From the NCBI RefSeq assembly GCF_021729075.1, contig NZ_JAJSAQ010000002.1:186001-250000 (forward strand): a stretch of DNA of 64,000 bases. The letters run 5' to 3'. A program made the position numbers and the translations under genes. The stretch's first letter is position 1. Every line of letters begins with the position of its first letter. The notes beneath the pieces were generated by a model that was not told the DNA's origin, did no database searches, and was given only the letters and a program-made list of their open reading frames with translations. This stretch comes from Microbulbifer guangxiensis (lineage in GTDB: Bacteria > Pseudomonadota > Gammaproteobacteria > Pseudomonadales > Cellvibrionaceae). Of the stretch, positions 41,788-53,289 are shown piece by piece.

Positions 41788-43023
41788 TTACAGGTTTCCC
41801 CGGAACCAGTGCTTCACCTTGTCCCACCACAGGTTTTCTTCCCGCAGCGGCCGCTGGCGATTTTCCGAATTATCTTCCCGCTGCATGGCATACATCAGCA
41901 GGCCAACACCGGTCGAATAGATCGGGTTGCTGACGATGTCAGTCAGCCCGGCAATACCCTGTGGTACTGCGAGGCGGACCGGCATATGGAAAATTTCCTC
42001 GGCCAGCTCCACCGCACCTTCCATCTTTGAGGAGCCGCCAGTCAGTACAACGCCGGCCGCACACAGGTCTTCAAAGCCACTGCGGCGGAGTTCCGCCTGC
42101 ACGAGGGTGAAGAGCTCGTCGTAGCGGGGTTCGACCACTTCCGCCAATGCCTGGCGGGACAGGTCCCGCGGTGCGCGATCGCCGACACTCGGTACCTTGA
42201 TGGTCTCGCCCTCGCGGGCCAGTTTGGCCAGCGCACAGGCGTACTTGATTTTCAGCTCCTCGGCGTGCGGCGTCGGTGTGCGCAGCGCCATGGCAATGTC
42301 ATTGGTCACCTGGTCGCCGGCAATCGGGATCACCCCGGTGTGGCGAATGGAGCCACCGGTAAAGACGGCGATATCCGTGGTACCGCCACCGATATCCACC
42401 ATGCACACGCCCAGTTCTTTTTCATCGTCGGTCAGCACTGCGTAGCTGGAGGCCAGTTGCTCGAGGATGATGTCTTCCACCTCCAGGCCGCAGCGACGGA
42501 TACACTTCTCGATATTCTGTGCCGCGTTCACCGCACCGCTGACCAGGTGCACTTTCGCTTCGAGGCGCACACCGGACATGCCCAGCGGCTCCTTCACACC
42601 TTCCTGGTTGTCGATCAGGTATTCCTGCGGCAAGGTGTGCAGGATTTTCTGGTCGGCCGGGATGGCCACTGCGCGGGCAGCGTCGATCACCCGGTCCAGG
42701 TCCTGCTGGGTCACTTCGCGGTCCTTGATCGCCACGATGCCGTGGGAATTGAGGCTGCGGATATGGCTACCCGCAATACCGGCATAGACCGAGTGGATTT
42801 CACAGCCGGCCATCAGCTCCGCTTCTTCCACCGCACGCTGAATGGATTGCACCGTGGACTCGATATTGACCACCACGCCTTTTTTCATTCCGGTAGAGCG
42901 GTGGGAACCGATACCGACGATGTTCAGCTCTCCCGCACCAGTGACCTCGCCAACGATGGCCACCACTTTGGAAGTGCCGATATCCAGCCCCACGATCATG
43001 CGGTTATCGGATGCTTGCGTCAT
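41788..43023 (-). CDS. ftsA: Cell division protein FtsA
   Basis: 411 residues, actin-like ATPase. IVGLDIGTSKVVAIVGE (phosphate-1), VDIGGGTTDIAVFTGGSIRH (phosphate-2) and GVVLTGGSSKMEG (adenosine motif). The C-terminal WWDKVKHWFRGNL is the amphipathic membrane-targeting helix that tethers FtsZ. Confidence 0.97.
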   Translation of the reverse strand: MTQASDNRMIVGLDIGTSKVVAIVGEVTGAGELNIVGIGSHRSTGMKKGVVVNIESTVQSIQRAVEEAELMAGCEIHSVYAGIAGSHIRSLNSHGIVAIKDREVTQQDLDRVIDAARAVAIPADQKILHTLPQEYLIDNQEGVKEPLGMSGVRLEAKVHLVSGAVNAAQNIEKCIRRCGLEVEDIILEQLASSYAVLTDDEKELGVCMVDIGGGTTDIAVFTGGSIRHTGVIPIAGDQVTNDIAMALRTPTPHAEELKIKYACALAKLAREGETIKVPSVGDRAPRDLSRQALAEVVEPRYDELFTLVQAELRRSGFEDLCAAGVVLTGGSSKMEGAVELAEEIFHMPVRLAVPQGIAGLTDIVSNPIYSTGVGLLMYAMQREDNSENRQRPLREENLWWDKVKHWFRGNL

Positions 43024-43147
43024 TCTTCTACCAACCTCGCTGAACCTCTCCGTCCGTTATTGGTAATAATCGGTCAGGGACGGGTTCTCGCTTTTATTGC
43101 TGTTTGTATTGTGCCGGCTTTTGGCCGCGTTTATTGCTGTAATTGAC

Positions 43148-43981
43148 TCAGTTTGTTTTATCGATTTCTCGCCACTGCACTGCCAGGGCGTTACTGTAAC
43201 GCGTATCCACACGCGCTACTTTTTCCAGGTGTGGCGCCAGCACTCCGCGGCTGAGTTTCATAAAGCGGTTCACCCGCTCCAGCAACTCGTCGTGCCCGAG
43301 GTACAGCTCCACACCGGAAACCAGTTCCAGGTGCCATCCTGCCAGGTCATCAAACGTCAGCCGTTTGACTTCCATATCCCGTGTTGTCAGCAGCCCGGCC
43401 AGCGCCTGGTATTGCAACAGAATTCGCGCCACCAGTTCCTCGTCGCCCGCCAGTTCCGGCAAGCGGCCGGTCTCTAGGCCCTCGGGCCGCGGCAGCAGTG
43501 CGCCACTGGCCACGAGCAGTTTGTCCTTGCCCCACACGGCCAGAGGGCTCGCTTCCTTGACCGCCACCTCGACCCCGCGGGGCCAGCGGCGGCTGACCGA
43601 GGCCTCGGTGATCCAGGAGTGCTGCAACAGCGCCTCCTGCATACCGCGGATATCCACCGTCAGGAACCCCCGCTGCAGATAGGGCAACAGGATTTCCTCG
43701 ACCTGCCGCTGCGACACCGCCTTGAACGGCCCCTGTACCCGCACCTGTTGCAGCGCATCCACGCGGCTCAACTCGTTGACCGGCACCTGACGCCACAGCC
43801 ACAGGCCGCCGTAGGCGACGGATAGCACCGCCGTGGTTGCAAACAATACCAGCAGCAACTTTCCCAGGCCGCCACTGCCCTGGACGGAAGTCTCCGCCCG
43901 CGGACTGGCACCGCGCGGTTTGCGCTGGGCTTTTTCGCTGTTGCCGCTGGCTCTCTTCACGCTCTGTTTACGCTCCCTCAC
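43148..43981 (-). CDS. ftsQ: Cell division protein FtsQ
   Basis: About 277 residues from a GTG at 43981; another GTG at 43960, with AGGGAG 12 bases upstream, is equally possible. A basic cytoplasmic N-terminus (about 1-40), one membrane helix ([20 protein letters not shown]), a POTRA domain ([20 protein letters not shown]) and the FtsQ/DivIB beta domain. It links early and late divisome proteins in the periplasm. Its start overlaps the murC end; murB and ddlB, often placed between them, are missing. Confidence 0.93.
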   Translation of the reverse strand: MRERKQSVKRASGNSEKAQRKPRGASPRAETSVQGSGGLGKLLLVLFATTAVLSVAYGGLWLWRQVPVNELSRVDALQQVRVQGPFKAVSQRQVEEILLPYLQRGFLTVDIRGMQEALLQHSWITEASVSRRWPRGVEVAVKEASPLAVWGKDKLLVASGALLPRPEGLETGRLPELAGDEELVARILLQYQALAGLLTTRDMEVKRLTFDDLAGWHLELVSGVELYLGHDELLERVNRFMKLSRGVLAPHLEKVARVDTRYSNALAVQWREIDKTN

Positions 43982-45431
43982 TGGTATCGCCGAGGCGCCA
44001 CTGAGCCAGCTGTTGTGCCAGCGCACCCACATTACCGGCACCCTGGGTCAGCACGATATCACCCGGCTCCAGCAGATCCGCCAGGATCGGCGGCACCTGC
44101 TCGATGGTTTCCACAAAGATCGGGTCCACCTGCCCACGGTTGCGCAGGCTGCGCGCCAGGGTGCGACCATCGGCACCCGGTATCGGTGCCTCACCGGCGC
44201 TGTACACATCCAGCAGCACCAGTTTGTCCACCTGCGACAACACCTGCACGAAGTCCTCGAACAGATCCCGTGTACGGGTGTAGCGGTGAGGCTGATAGAT
44301 CATCACCAGGCGGCGCTCCGGCCAGCCGTCCCGCACGGTCTTGATGGTGGCGGCAACCTCACGCGGGTGATGGCCGTAATCGTCCACCAGCATGACTTTC
44401 TCGGCACTGGCATCATCGCTGACCGCGTAATGGCCGTAAATCTGGAAGCGCCGGCCGACACCCTGGAAGCCCAGCAGGCCCTGCCGGATCGCCTCATCGC
44501 CGATGCCTTCATCCGTTGCCACAGCGATGGCCGCGGTCGCATTGAGCACATTGTGAATGCCCGGGGTGTTGACACACACCTCCAGCACATCGCCTTCCGG
44601 GCGCTGCACCTTGAAGTGGCTGCGTAACGGCTCCTGATTCACTTCGACGATGCGGAAGTCATTGTCCTCACCAAACCCGTAAGTGGAGACCGGCCGAGAG
44701 AATTTCGGAATCACATCACGCACGTTCTCATCGTCACCGCAGACCACTGCCAGACCGTAAAATGGCAGGTTGTGGACGAAGTCGATGAAAATCTGTTTGA
44801 CCTTCTCGAAATCGCCGCCGTAGGTCTCCATATGGTCGGCGTCGATATTGGTGATCACCGTGACCATCGGCTGCAGATGGATGAACGATGCATCGCTTTC
44901 GTCAGCCTCGGCAATCAGATAGCGGCTCTCACCGAGGGCGGCATTGGCCCCGGCCGCATTCACCAGGCCGCCAATCACGAATGTGGGATCCTTGCCATCC
45001 GCGGCAAAAATGGACGCGATCAGGCTGGTGGTGGTCGTCTTGCCGTGGGTACCGGCCACGGCAATGCCATAGCGGTAACGCATCAGTTCACCGAGCATTT
45101 CCGCACGGCGCACCACCGGAATGCGGTTCTCCCGCGCAGCGACCAGCTCCGGGTTGTCCTCGTGTACTGCGGAGGAATTCACCACCACATCCGCGTCGCT
45201 CACATTGTCCGCGCTGTGGCCGATCTGCACCTGCACACCCAGGTCCCGCAGGCGGCGGGTGACCGAGGACTCCTTCAGGTCAGACCCCGACACTTCATAG
45301 CCCTGGTTCTGCAATACCTCGGCGATACCACTCATGCCGGCGCCACCGACACCAATAAAATGGATACGGCGGATGCGGCGCATGGCGGGCACGCTGTAGC
45401 TGCTCTGTTCCACTGCTGCTTCCTTACTCAT
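43968..45431 (-). CDS. murC: UDP-N-acetylmuramate-L-alanine ligase
   Basis: 487 residues. [20 protein letters not shown] at the N-terminus (UDP binding), ATP P-loop [16 protein letters not shown], and [14 protein letters not shown] in the C-terminal domain. It adds L-Ala to UDP-MurNAc. 27 bp after murG. Confidence 0.97.
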   Translation of the reverse strand: MSKEAAVEQSSYSVPAMRRIRRIHFIGVGGAGMSGIAEVLQNQGYEVSGSDLKESSVTRRLRDLGVQVQIGHSADNVSDADVVVNSSAVHEDNPELVAARENRIPVVRRAEMLGELMRYRYGIAVAGTHGKTTTTSLIASIFAADGKDPTFVIGGLVNAAGANAALGESRYLIAEADESDASFIHLQPMVTVITNIDADHMETYGGDFEKVKQIFIDFVHNLPFYGLAVVCGDDENVRDVIPKFSRPVSTYGFGEDNDFRIVEVNQEPLRSHFKVQRPEGDVLEVCVNTPGIHNVLNATAAIAVATDEGIGDEAIRQGLLGFQGVGRRFQIYGHYAVSDDASAEKVMLVDDYGHHPREVAATIKTVRDGWPERRLVMIYQPHRYTRTRDLFEDFVQVLSQVDKLVLLDVYSAGEAPIPGADGRTLARSLRNRGQVDPIFVETIEQVPPILADLLEPGDIVLTQGAGNVGALAQQLAQWRLGDTSEGA

Positions 45432-45458
45432 TGGTTTCTCACTGCCTCCGCCGGATTC

Positions 45459-46574
45459 TCATTTGGTGCCTATCATGGCCGCACAGGCCGCGACCACTCG
45501 CTCAGTGGCATCGGTACGGGCCACGCTGCGGGCGGCCTTGGCCATTGCCAGCAGCTTTTCCGGCTGAGCGAACAGGTCGCTCAGCAATCCGGCCATCTGC
45601 TCGGCACTCATCACATCCTGCTGCACCACAATCGCGCCGCCGGCCTGCTGCAACCACTCCCCGTTCTTCGTCTGGTGGTCATCGATGGCAAAGGGGAAAG
45701 GCACCATGATTGCCCCGACCCCGGCGGCCGCAACTTCCGAAACTGTCAGGGCGCCCGCGCGGCAGATCACCAGATCTGCCTTTGCATAGGCGCCGGCCAT
45801 GTCGGCGATAAAAGGCACCACATCTGCCTCGACCCCGGCCTGGCGGTAGCTCTCGCGGGCTACATCAAGGTGGCGTTGGCCAGCCTGGTGGGTCACATGG
45901 GGGCGGATGGATTCCTCCACCAGTGACAGCGCCTGCGGCACGACTTCGTTAATCGCCACCGCACCCAGGCTGCCACCCAGCACCAGCAGACGCAGCGGGC
46001 GTTCGGTGGCAATCCGCTCTTCCGGCGCCGGCAGCTGTGCGATTTCCTCACGCACCGGGTTGCCTACCTGCTCACCGCCGCCGAGGCCACTGGGAAAGGC
46101 TTCCAGCACCCGGTTGGCAATTCTGGCCAGCAGACGGTTGGTGGTGCCGGCAACCGCGTTCTGCTCGTGTATCAGCAGCGGGATACCCCGCAGTCGTGCC
46201 GCTACACCACCGGGCCCGGTGGCATAGCCGCCGAAGCCCAGGACCGCATCCGGCTTCACCTGGTTTACTACGGCCAGTGCCTGTTGCACGGCGCCGGCAA
46301 TCTTCAGCGGTGCCTTCAGCAGGGCCAGCTTGCCCTTGCCGCGCACACCTTCCACGGTGATGAAGTGCAGCGGAATTCCGGCCTCAGGAATCAGCTGGGC
46401 TTCGATACCGCGCTCGGTGCCAAGCCACTCCACGTCGGCACCCTGGGCCTGCAGTGCCCTCGCGACGGCAAGCGCCGGGAACACATGGCCACCGGTGCCG
46501 CCGGCCATCAGCAGAAACTTCTTGCCGGCAAAATCCTGGCTCGGCTGCGGACTCAAAGTCTTTTCAACCATCAC
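45459..46574 (-). CDS. murG: UDP-GlcNAc transferase MurG
   Basis: 371 residues. MAGGTGGHVFPALAVARAL is the glycine-rich MurG loop; GFGGYATGPGGVAARL and the donor-site ADLVICRAGALTVSEVAAAG follow. It adds GlcNAc to lipid I to make lipid II at the inner face of the membrane. Start overlaps the ftsW stop (ATGA). Confidence 0.97.
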   Translation of the reverse strand: MMVEKTLSPQPSQDFAGKKFLLMAGGTGGHVFPALAVARALQAQGADVEWLGTERGIEAQLIPEAGIPLHFITVEGVRGKGKLALLKAPLKIAGAVQQALAVVNQVKPDAVLGFGGYATGPGGVAARLRGIPLLIHEQNAVAGTTNRLLARIANRVLEAFPSGLGGGEQVGNPVREEIAQLPAPEERIATERPLRLLVLGGSLGAVAINEVVPQALSLVEESIRPHVTHQAGQRHLDVARESYRQAGVEADVVPFIADMAGAYAKADLVICRAGALTVSEVAAAGVGAIMVPFPFAIDDHQTKNGEWLQQAGGAIVVQQDVMSAEQMAGLLSDLFAQPEKLLAMAKAARSVARTDATERVVAACAAMIGTK

Positions 46575-47806
46575 GCGGCCTCCCCCTGGGTTCTGTCACC
46601 CAGTTGCAGGGGGTTGAAAATTGGCAACATGCGCACGCTGCCGCCTTTCTGCTCGGCGCCGGACTCCTGCAGCTCGGCCTGAATGCGCAGTGCCAGCGCA
46701 AACAGGGCACAGCAGATCACCAGGCTACTGCCGCCGGAACTCACGAAGGGCAGCGTCAAGCCCTTGGTCGGCAACAGTCCGGAGGCCACACCCATATTGA
46801 CGAAGGCCTGGCCGGCGAGCAGTACGGCAATCCCGAACGCCAGCAGTGCGGCAAAGAACTGTTGTTTGGCCAGCGCCTGACGCACCAGGCGCAGCAGCGA
46901 CCACGTCAGCGCAGCAAACAGACCGATCACCATCAGCCCACCGACAATGCCCCACTCCTCGGAAAGAATGGCGAAAATAAAATCCGTGTGCGCCTCTGGC
47001 AGGTAAAAGAGTTTCTGCACACTGTTACCGAGACCAACCCCCAGCCATTCGCCACGACCAAATGCGATCAGTGACTGGGTGAGCTGGTAACCACTGGCAA
47101 ACTGGTCCCGCCACGGGTCCAGGAACGTGGTCAGTCGTTGCAGCCGGTACGGGCTCATCAGTGCCATCGCCGCCAGGGCGCATGCCGCCAGGCCTACCAG
47201 GGTGAAAGTGTGCGGGAGCCGCGCTCCTGCCAGGAACACCATCGCCAGCACCGTCCCGGAGATCACCACCACCGAGCCGAAGTCCGGCTGCAGCAACAGC
47301 AGCAGGGCTACCAGGCCGAGGATCACCACCGGCACCATAAAGCTGCTCCAGTGGCGCAACTGCTGATTGCGGCGCGTCAGGAAGCTGGCAAAAAAGACCA
47401 GCAGGCAGAACTTTGCCACCTCGGCCGGCTGCACGGTGATCGGTCCGAACGACAGCCAGCGACGGCTGCCATTCACCTCACGGCCGATGCCAGGCACCAG
47501 CACGATCAGCAGCAGCAGGCATGAGAACAGCAGCAGCGGCCACGACAGGCGCGACCACGCCGACAGCGGTACCTGGCTGACCACCCCGGCGACCACCAGG
47601 CCCAGCACCAGGAACATCACGTGCCGCTTGAGGAAAAACCAGGGATCGCCATAGATATCGCTGGCGAAGGCGATCGACGCGGAAGCCACCATCACGACGC
47701 CGATACTCGCCAGCGCCAGCACGCTGAACGGCAGCACCCATTCCGCCTTGAAACCATCGCTGCCGCCGGCAGCAAGTTGTTGCAACTGTTCAGCAGTGCG
47801 GCTCAT
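46571..47806 (-). CDS. ftsW: Septal peptidoglycan polymerase FtsW
   Basis: 411 residues, about ten membrane helices (SEDS family). VQPAEVAKFCLLVFFASFLT, LDPWRDQFASGYQLTQSL and FVSSGGSSLVICCALFALAL are characteristic. It polymerises lipid II with FtsI at the septum. Overlaps murD by 4 bp. Confidence 0.97.
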   Translation of the reverse strand: MSRTAEQLQQLAAGGSDGFKAEWVLPFSVLALASIGVVMVASASIAFASDIYGDPWFFLKRHVMFLVLGLVVAGVVSQVPLSAWSRLSWPLLLFSCLLLLIVLVPGIGREVNGSRRWLSFGPITVQPAEVAKFCLLVFFASFLTRRNQQLRHWSSFMVPVVILGLVALLLLLQPDFGSVVVISGTVLAMVFLAGARLPHTFTLVGLAACALAAMALMSPYRLQRLTTFLDPWRDQFASGYQLTQSLIAFGRGEWLGVGLGNSVQKLFYLPEAHTDFIFAILSEEWGIVGGLMVIGLFAALTWSLLRLVRQALAKQQFFAALLAFGIAVLLAGQAFVNMGVASGLLPTKGLTLPFVSSGGSSLVICCALFALALRIQAELQESGAEQKGGSVRMLPIFNPLQLGDRTQGEAA

Positions 47807-49188
47807 TGCGCACCTCCCGCCGGGACAGTGGCCTCGAGCGCGGTCACCGCGCGGCGGAAGTCCTCACCGCGCGCCTCAAAATTGCGGTACATATCAAAAC
47901 TGGCGCAGGCCGGTGACAGCAGTACGTAATCACCGGGCTCGGCCATTGTCATTGCGGTTGCCACTGCCTCGTCCATTGTGCGGGCGGTCTGCGTGCGGCA
48001 GGCAGCGGCAAGTGCAGCGCCAATTTTGGGACCGTCGACACCGATGGTAACCAGCCCGCGCAGGTTGCCGGCGACCTCTGCCAGCGGCGCGAAGTCGGCA
48101 CCCTTGCCCTCACCGCCGGCAATCAGCACGATCTTCTTATCGGCTGATCCCAGCCCTTCCAGGGCGGCGCGGGTAGCACCGACGTTGGTGCCCTTGGAGT
48201 CGTTCACAAAGACCACATCATTGATGTCGCCAATACGCTCACAACGATGCGTGAGGCCGGGGAATTCCCGCAGCACCGCCAGCATCGCCTCCATCGGCAG
48301 GCCCACAGCCTGGCCGAGGGCGAGTGCCGCAAGCGCATTGGCCGCATTGTGACGGCCCACCATGGCCATGTCGGACAGCGGCAGCAATTTGTTCATGCCA
48401 CAGGCGAGCCACTCTTCACCATCCACTGTCCGCAGGCCAAACTGGCCGAGATCGGGCGCATCCAGGCCGAAGGTCCACTCCCGTACGCCCTGAGCCAGCG
48501 GCGCGCGGGTGAGCGGATCATCCCGGTTGACCACCAGCTGCTGCGCGTGGCGATAGATCCGCTGCTTGGCTGCGTGGTAGGCCGCCATACTCGGATAGCG
48601 GTCCATGTGGTCTTCACTGAGATTCAGGATGGTGGCTGCGGTCACTGGCAGGCTGTGGGTGGTCTCGAGCTGGAAACTCGACAGCTCCAGCACGAATAGC
48701 TCCGGCAACGGCTGCTCCAGCAGGTCCAGAACCGGCACACCGATATTGCCGCCCACGGCGACCCGCACACCGGCACGCTGCGCCATCTGCCCGACGAGGG
48801 TGGTCACGGTGCTCTTGCCGTTGGAACCGGTGATGGCCGCAATTTTCGGTGGCTGCTGCAAGCGATTCATTTCCTGCGCGAACAGTTCAATATCACCGAC
48901 CACGGGAATACCCTCGGCCAGGGCCCGCTGCAGGGCCGGCTCGGCCAGCGCCACACCGGGGCTGGCGATCACTTCACTGGCTGACAGCAGCGTCTCTTCA
49001 TCGAGCGGGCCAAGCTGCACCGGCACCTGCGGGAACTGCTCGCGGAACGCATCCAGCCCGGGCGGCTGCGCCCGGCTGTCGAGCACCACGGGTACGCAAC
49101 CGGCACGCAGCAGGTAGCGCACCACCGATACACCGGTAGCGCCCAGCCCGATTACCACTCTCTGCTGTGAAGTTGCGATCAAAGTCAT
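47803..49188 (-). CDS. murD: UDP-MurNAc-L-alanine-D-glutamate ligase
   Basis: 461 residues. VIGLGATGVSVVRYLLRAG, ATP motif ITGSNGKSTVTTLVGQMAQR, and FVNDSKGTNVGATRAALEGL mark MurD. It adds D-Glu to UDP-MurNAc-L-Ala. 122 bp separate it from mraY. Confidence 0.97.
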   Translation of the reverse strand: MTLIATSQQRVVIGLGATGVSVVRYLLRAGCVPVVLDSRAQPPGLDAFREQFPQVPVQLGPLDEETLLSASEVIASPGVALAEPALQRALAEGIPVVGDIELFAQEMNRLQQPPKIAAITGSNGKSTVTTLVGQMAQRAGVRVAVGGNIGVPVLDLLEQPLPELFVLELSSFQLETTHSLPVTAATILNLSEDHMDRYPSMAAYHAAKQRIYRHAQQLVVNRDDPLTRAPLAQGVREWTFGLDAPDLGQFGLRTVDGEEWLACGMNKLLPLSDMAMVGRHNAANALAALALGQAVGLPMEAMLAVLREFPGLTHRCERIGDINDVVFVNDSKGTNVGATRAALEGLGSADKKIVLIAGGEGKGADFAPLAEVAGNLRGLVTIGVDGPKIGAALAAACRTQTARTMDEAVATAMTMAEPGDYVLLSPACASFDMYRNFEARGEDFRRAVTALEATVPAGGAQ

Positions 49189-49310
49189 CCGTTCAATTTC
49201 CAGTGCGCCGTGCGCTCTTTATGCTCTTGTGTCCGTCTTGTGCCTGTTCTTCCGTCGATCCGTTCCGGTCTTCTGTTTCGACCCTCTGCTCCGCTGTGTC
49301 CCCAAGCCGA

Positions 49311-50396
49311 TCAGCGCAGTTTCAGCGTTGCCAGGCCTGCCAGTACCAGCACCACGGTGATGATCCAGAAGCGCACGATCACACGCGGCTCCGGCCAGCC
49401 TTTCAATTCAAAATGGTGGTGCAGCGGTGCCATGCGGAAAATCCGCTTGCCGGTCAGCTTGAACGAGGCCACCTGCAGGATCACCGAAACTGTTTCCATC
49501 ACGAACACACCGCCCATGATGAACAGCACGATTTCGTGCCGGGTGATCACCGCGATGATGCCCAGCGCTGCACCGAGGGCCAGCGCGCCCACATCGCCCA
49601 TGAACACCTGGGCCGGGTAGGTGTTGAACCACAGGAAACCGAGACCCGCGCCACCGAGGGCTGCACAGAAGACGGCCAGCTCACCCGCGCCCGGAATCGA
49701 GGGGATATGCAGGTAGTTGGCAAATTCCACGTGACCGACCAGGTAGGCGATGATGCCGAGCGCACCGCCCACCATCACCGTCGGCATGATCGCGAGGCCG
49801 TCGAGACCATCGGTCAGGTTCACGGCATTACTGGAACCGACTACAACGAAATAGGTCAGTACGATGAAGAACGCCGGCCCCAGGTCGATGGCAATATCCT
49901 TGAAGAAAGGCACGAAGAACTGGGTTTCCGCCGGGCTGGTGGCGCTCATGAAGAGATAAATCGCCGCACCCAGGCCCGCGATGGACTGCCAGAAATATTT
50001 CCAGCGGGCAATCAGACCGCGCGGGTTCTTCTCGACGACTTTCTTGTAATCGTCGACAAACCCGACGGCACCGAAAACGAAAGTCACCAGCAGCACGACC
50101 CATACATAGCGGTTACTCAAGTCCGACCACAGCAGGGCTGCGGAAAAAATCGCAGCGAGGATCAAGGTGCCGCCCATGGTGGGGGTACCGGACTTGCTCA
50201 GGTGGGTCTGCGGGCCATCGTCCCGCACCGCCTGTCCCACCTGCAGCTGGTTCAGCCAGGTAATCATGCGCGGGCCAACCAACAGGGAAATCCCCAGCGC
50301 CGTCAGCGCACCCAGGATCGCGCGCACGGTCAGGTAGTTGAACACCGCAAAGGCGCTCACGTGTTGTTGCAGTAATTCTGCCAGCCAGAGCAGCAT
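49311..50396 (-). CDS. mraY: Phospho-MurNAc-pentapeptide transferase MraY
   Basis: 361 residues, ten membrane helices. [31 protein letters not shown] and [19 protein letters not shown] (HHH motif) are family hallmarks. It transfers phospho-MurNAc-pentapeptide to undecaprenyl phosphate, making lipid I. Start overlaps the murF stop by 1 bp (TGATG). Confidence 0.98.
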   Translation of the reverse strand: MLLWLAELLQQHVSAFAVFNYLTVRAILGALTALGISLLVGPRMITWLNQLQVGQAVRDDGPQTHLSKSGTPTMGGTLILAAIFSAALLWSDLSNRYVWVVLLVTFVFGAVGFVDDYKKVVEKNPRGLIARWKYFWQSIAGLGAAIYLFMSATSPAETQFFVPFFKDIAIDLGPAFFIVLTYFVVVGSSNAVNLTDGLDGLAIMPTVMVGGALGIIAYLVGHVEFANYLHIPSIPGAGELAVFCAALGGAGLGFLWFNTYPAQVFMGDVGALALGAALGIIAVITRHEIVLFIMGGVFVMETVSVILQVASFKLTGKRIFRMAPLHHHFELKGWPEPRVIVRFWIITVVLVLAGLATLKLR

Positions 50397-51781
50397 CAGT
50401 TTTCCTCTTGCGCGTCTGCGCTTTCCGTCAGTGCCTGCACAACGCGCTCCATCCGCGCGCTGCGGGAACCTTTCACCAGCACTGTGGTGTTCTTGTCCAA
50501 TTCGCGTTTCAGCGCCTCTACCAGCGCCTGATGTTCGCGAAAGTTATGGCGCGGCTTGCCGGTTCCCTCAGCAAAAGCCACGCTGGCCGCCATGCCCAGC
50601 GGTCCCAGGGTAAAGAGCGCATCCAGGCCGCGGTCGCGGGCCAGCTCTCCCATCTCGCGGTGCATCCGCTCCGCGTCTGCTCCCAGCTCTGCCATGTCGC
50701 CAAGAACCAGTATTTTCTTGCCATGGCGCTGGGCCAGGAGTTCGATCGCAGCCGACACGGAGCCCGGGTTGGCGTTGTAGCTGTCGTCGATCACCGTCTC
50801 GCCACCGAGGCCCTGATGTACCTGCAGGCGGCCACCCACAGAACCGGCACGGGCGAGGCCGGTGGCGATTTCCACCGCGGGAATGCCCGCAGCGAACGCA
50901 CAGCCGGCAGCGACGAGTGCGTTGTGCACATTGTGTTCACCCAGCAGCTGCAGCTGTACCGGGTGGGACACCTCGTCGATCACCAGGTCGAATCGCGCAC
51001 AGCCGCGCTCATCCATGGCGATGTTATCGGCGTGCACGGCACAGTCGTGGCCGAGGCCCACTGCCAGCGTTTTTACTTCATCGGGCATCTGCCCCAGCCA
51101 GTAGCGGGCATAGTCGTCGTCCGCATTGATGACCGCGGTGCTGCCCGGTGCCAGGGTGGTGTAGATCTGCCCTTTCGCAGCCGCGATACCATCCACGGAA
51201 CCAAAGCCCTCAACGTGGGCGGGCATCACATTGTTAACTGCGGTGATCTGCGGCTTGCCGATACCACAGAGATAACCAATGTCGTCGGGGCCATTGGCGC
51301 CCATCTCCAGGATCAGCACCTCATGCTCCGGCGTGAGCCCGAACAGGGTCATCGGCAGACCAAACTGGTTATTCAGGTTGCCGCGGGTCACGCATATGTT
51401 GTGGCGCTGTGAAAATATCGCCGCCAGCATTTCCTTGACCGTGGTTTTGCCACAGGAGCCGGTAATGGCCACCACCGGCCCCTGGAACTGTTCGCGACAC
51501 AGCAGCCCGATCTGCCCCAGGGCAACCGTCGTGTCTGGAACCACCCACTGGGGCAGCGATACTCCGGGGATCTCGCGCTCCACTACCAGGCCGAGGACCT
51601 TGCCTTCCAGCTCGGAGGCGAAGTCATGGGCATCGAAGTTCTCACCGACGAGCGCGACAAACAGCCCCTGCTCATCCAGTTTGCGGGTGTCCGTGCACAC
51701 CCGATCGAAGGTGACCGAACCGTTGACCAGCTCGCCACCGAAGCGTTTCTGCAGCTGTTCCAGGGTCAGCGGCGCGATCAT
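50396..51781 (-). CDS. murF: UDP-MurNAc-tripeptide-D-Ala-D-Ala ligase
   Basis: 461 residues. P-loop [35 protein letters not shown] and [20 protein letters not shown] match MurF. It adds D-Ala-D-Ala to the tripeptide precursor. Overlaps murE by 4 bp. Confidence 0.97.
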   Translation of the reverse strand: MIAPLTLEQLQKRFGGELVNGSVTFDRVCTDTRKLDEQGLFVALVGENFDAHDFASELEGKVLGLVVEREIPGVSLPQWVVPDTTVALGQIGLLCREQFQGPVVAITGSCGKTTVKEMLAAIFSQRHNICVTRGNLNNQFGLPMTLFGLTPEHEVLILEMGANGPDDIGYLCGIGKPQITAVNNVMPAHVEGFGSVDGIAAAKGQIYTTLAPGSTAVINADDDYARYWLGQMPDEVKTLAVGLGHDCAVHADNIAMDERGCARFDLVIDEVSHPVQLQLLGEHNVHNALVAAGCAFAAGIPAVEIATGLARAGSVGGRLQVHQGLGGETVIDDSYNANPGSVSAAIELLAQRHGKKILVLGDMAELGADAERMHREMGELARDRGLDALFTLGPLGMAASVAFAEGTGKPRHNFREHQALVEALKRELDKNTTVLVKGSRSARMERVVQALTESADAQEEN

Positions 51782-53289
51782 GTGCGCATCCCCTCGTCAT
51801 CCGCCGAGGCGTGCCGCTTGGCCAGTGCCGCCGCCGCCTGTTCGCGGTCACAGAAGTGGAAACGCTCGCCGCCGATGATCTGGTAATCCTCATGGCCCTT
51901 GCCCGCGATCAGCACGATGTCGCCGGGCTGGGCGCCGGTAACGGCGATCTCGATGGCCCTGGCGCGATCCACTTCCACCTCTATATTGCTTGCGGCACCC
52001 TCGAGAATGTCATCAATGATCTTCTGCGGATCCTCACTGCGGGGATTGTCGCTGGTGACGATGGCGCGATCCGCCATCTCCGAGGCGATACGGCCCATGG
52101 GCGCACGTTTGCCGCTATCCCGATCGCCGCCACAGCCGAAGACACACCAGAGGCGACCGCGGCAATAGGGCCGGGCTGCCGCCAGAGCTGCGCGCAGGGC
52201 ATCCGGGGTGTGGGCGTAATCCACCAGCACACTGACTTCCTCGTCCATGCCCTCGACGCGGACGCGTTCCATCCGGCCCGGTACAGCACGGATCTTCGGG
52301 AAGGTATCGAGGATCTCCTGCAATGGCATGCCCGAGGCAGCCACCGCCGCCACCACCGCCAGGGCGTTGTGGATATTGAAGTCACCGATCAACGGTGCCT
52401 CCAGGCGGCCGGAGCCCCATGGCGTTGTCAGCTGCACGGAGAAACCGGTCTCGTGCCGGTGCAGATCGGTGGCGTGCAGATCGCCGGCTTGCAGGCCGTA
52501 AGTGATGACTTTCAGGTTGCGCAGCCGGCAACGGTCGGCCAGCTGGGCACCGAAGGGATCGTCCAGATTGATGATGCCGCGCTTCAGTTTCGGCAGCCCG
52601 AACAGCTTCTCCTTGGCGGCGCCATAGGCGGCCATGCTGCCGTGGTAATCCAGGTGGTCCCGCGACAGGTTGGTGAAGATGGCGGTATCGAAGATCAGGC
52701 CATGCACCCGCCCCTGGGCCAGTGCGTGGGAAGAAACCTCCATCGCCGCAGCTTTCACGCCCTGGTCGCGGAAAGCGGCATAATCGGCCTGCAGACGCAC
52801 CGGATCGGGTGTGGTGAGCCCCGTATCCTCGAGGGTGATGCGCCCATCTTTCCAGATGCCGTTGCCGATGGTCCCCATGACGCCGGCGCTGCCGAAGTGA
52901 TGGGCCAGCAGCTGCGCAGTCAGGTAGGCGCAGGTGGACTTGCCATTGGTGCCGGTCACCCCCACCAGGTACATGGCCTCGGTGGGGTTGTCATAGAAAC
53001 GGGCGGCGATTTCGCCGACGCGCTTGGCCAGTCCCGGCACGGAGACCACCATGACCCCTTCACGGGTGATGGTGTCCAGCTGGTCGCCATCGGCGAGTAC
53101 TGCCGCCGCACCGGCGTGGATGGCATCGCCGATGAATTCACGGCCATCCACCACGCTGCCCCGCAGGGCCATGAACAGGTCACCGGCACGCACCTGGCGG
53201 CTGTCCAGTGCCACACCGGAAACTTCCACGTCAGGGATGCCGGCGTAGCCCGGGACCAGTTGCTGCAGGGAAACTTTGCGCTGATTCAC
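51778..53289 (-). CDS. murE: UDP-MurNAc-dipeptide meso-DAP ligase
   Basis: 503 residues. GVTGTNGKSTCAYLTAQLLA binds ATP. VTSDNPRSEDPQKII contains the DNPR motif that selects meso-diaminopimelate, so the cell wall is the DAP type of Gram-negatives. Overlaps ftsI by 4 bp. Confidence 0.97.
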   Translation of the reverse strand: MNQRKVSLQQLVPGYAGIPDVEVSGVALDSRQVRAGDLFMALRGSVVDGREFIGDAIHAGAAAVLADGDQLDTITREGVMVVSVPGLAKRVGEIAARFYDNPTEAMYLVGVTGTNGKSTCAYLTAQLLAHHFGSAGVMGTIGNGIWKDGRITLEDTGLTTPDPVRLQADYAAFRDQGVKAAAMEVSSHALAQGRVHGLIFDTAIFTNLSRDHLDYHGSMAAYGAAKEKLFGLPKLKRGIINLDDPFGAQLADRCRLRNLKVITYGLQAGDLHATDLHRHETGFSVQLTTPWGSGRLEAPLIGDFNIHNALAVVAAVAASGMPLQEILDTFPKIRAVPGRMERVRVEGMDEEVSVLVDYAHTPDALRAALAAARPYCRGRLWCVFGCGGDRDSGKRAPMGRIASEMADRAIVTSDNPRSEDPQKIIDDILEGAASNIEVEVDRARAIEIAVTGAQPGDIVLIAGKGHEDYQIIGGERFHFCDREQAAAALAKRHASADDEGMRT

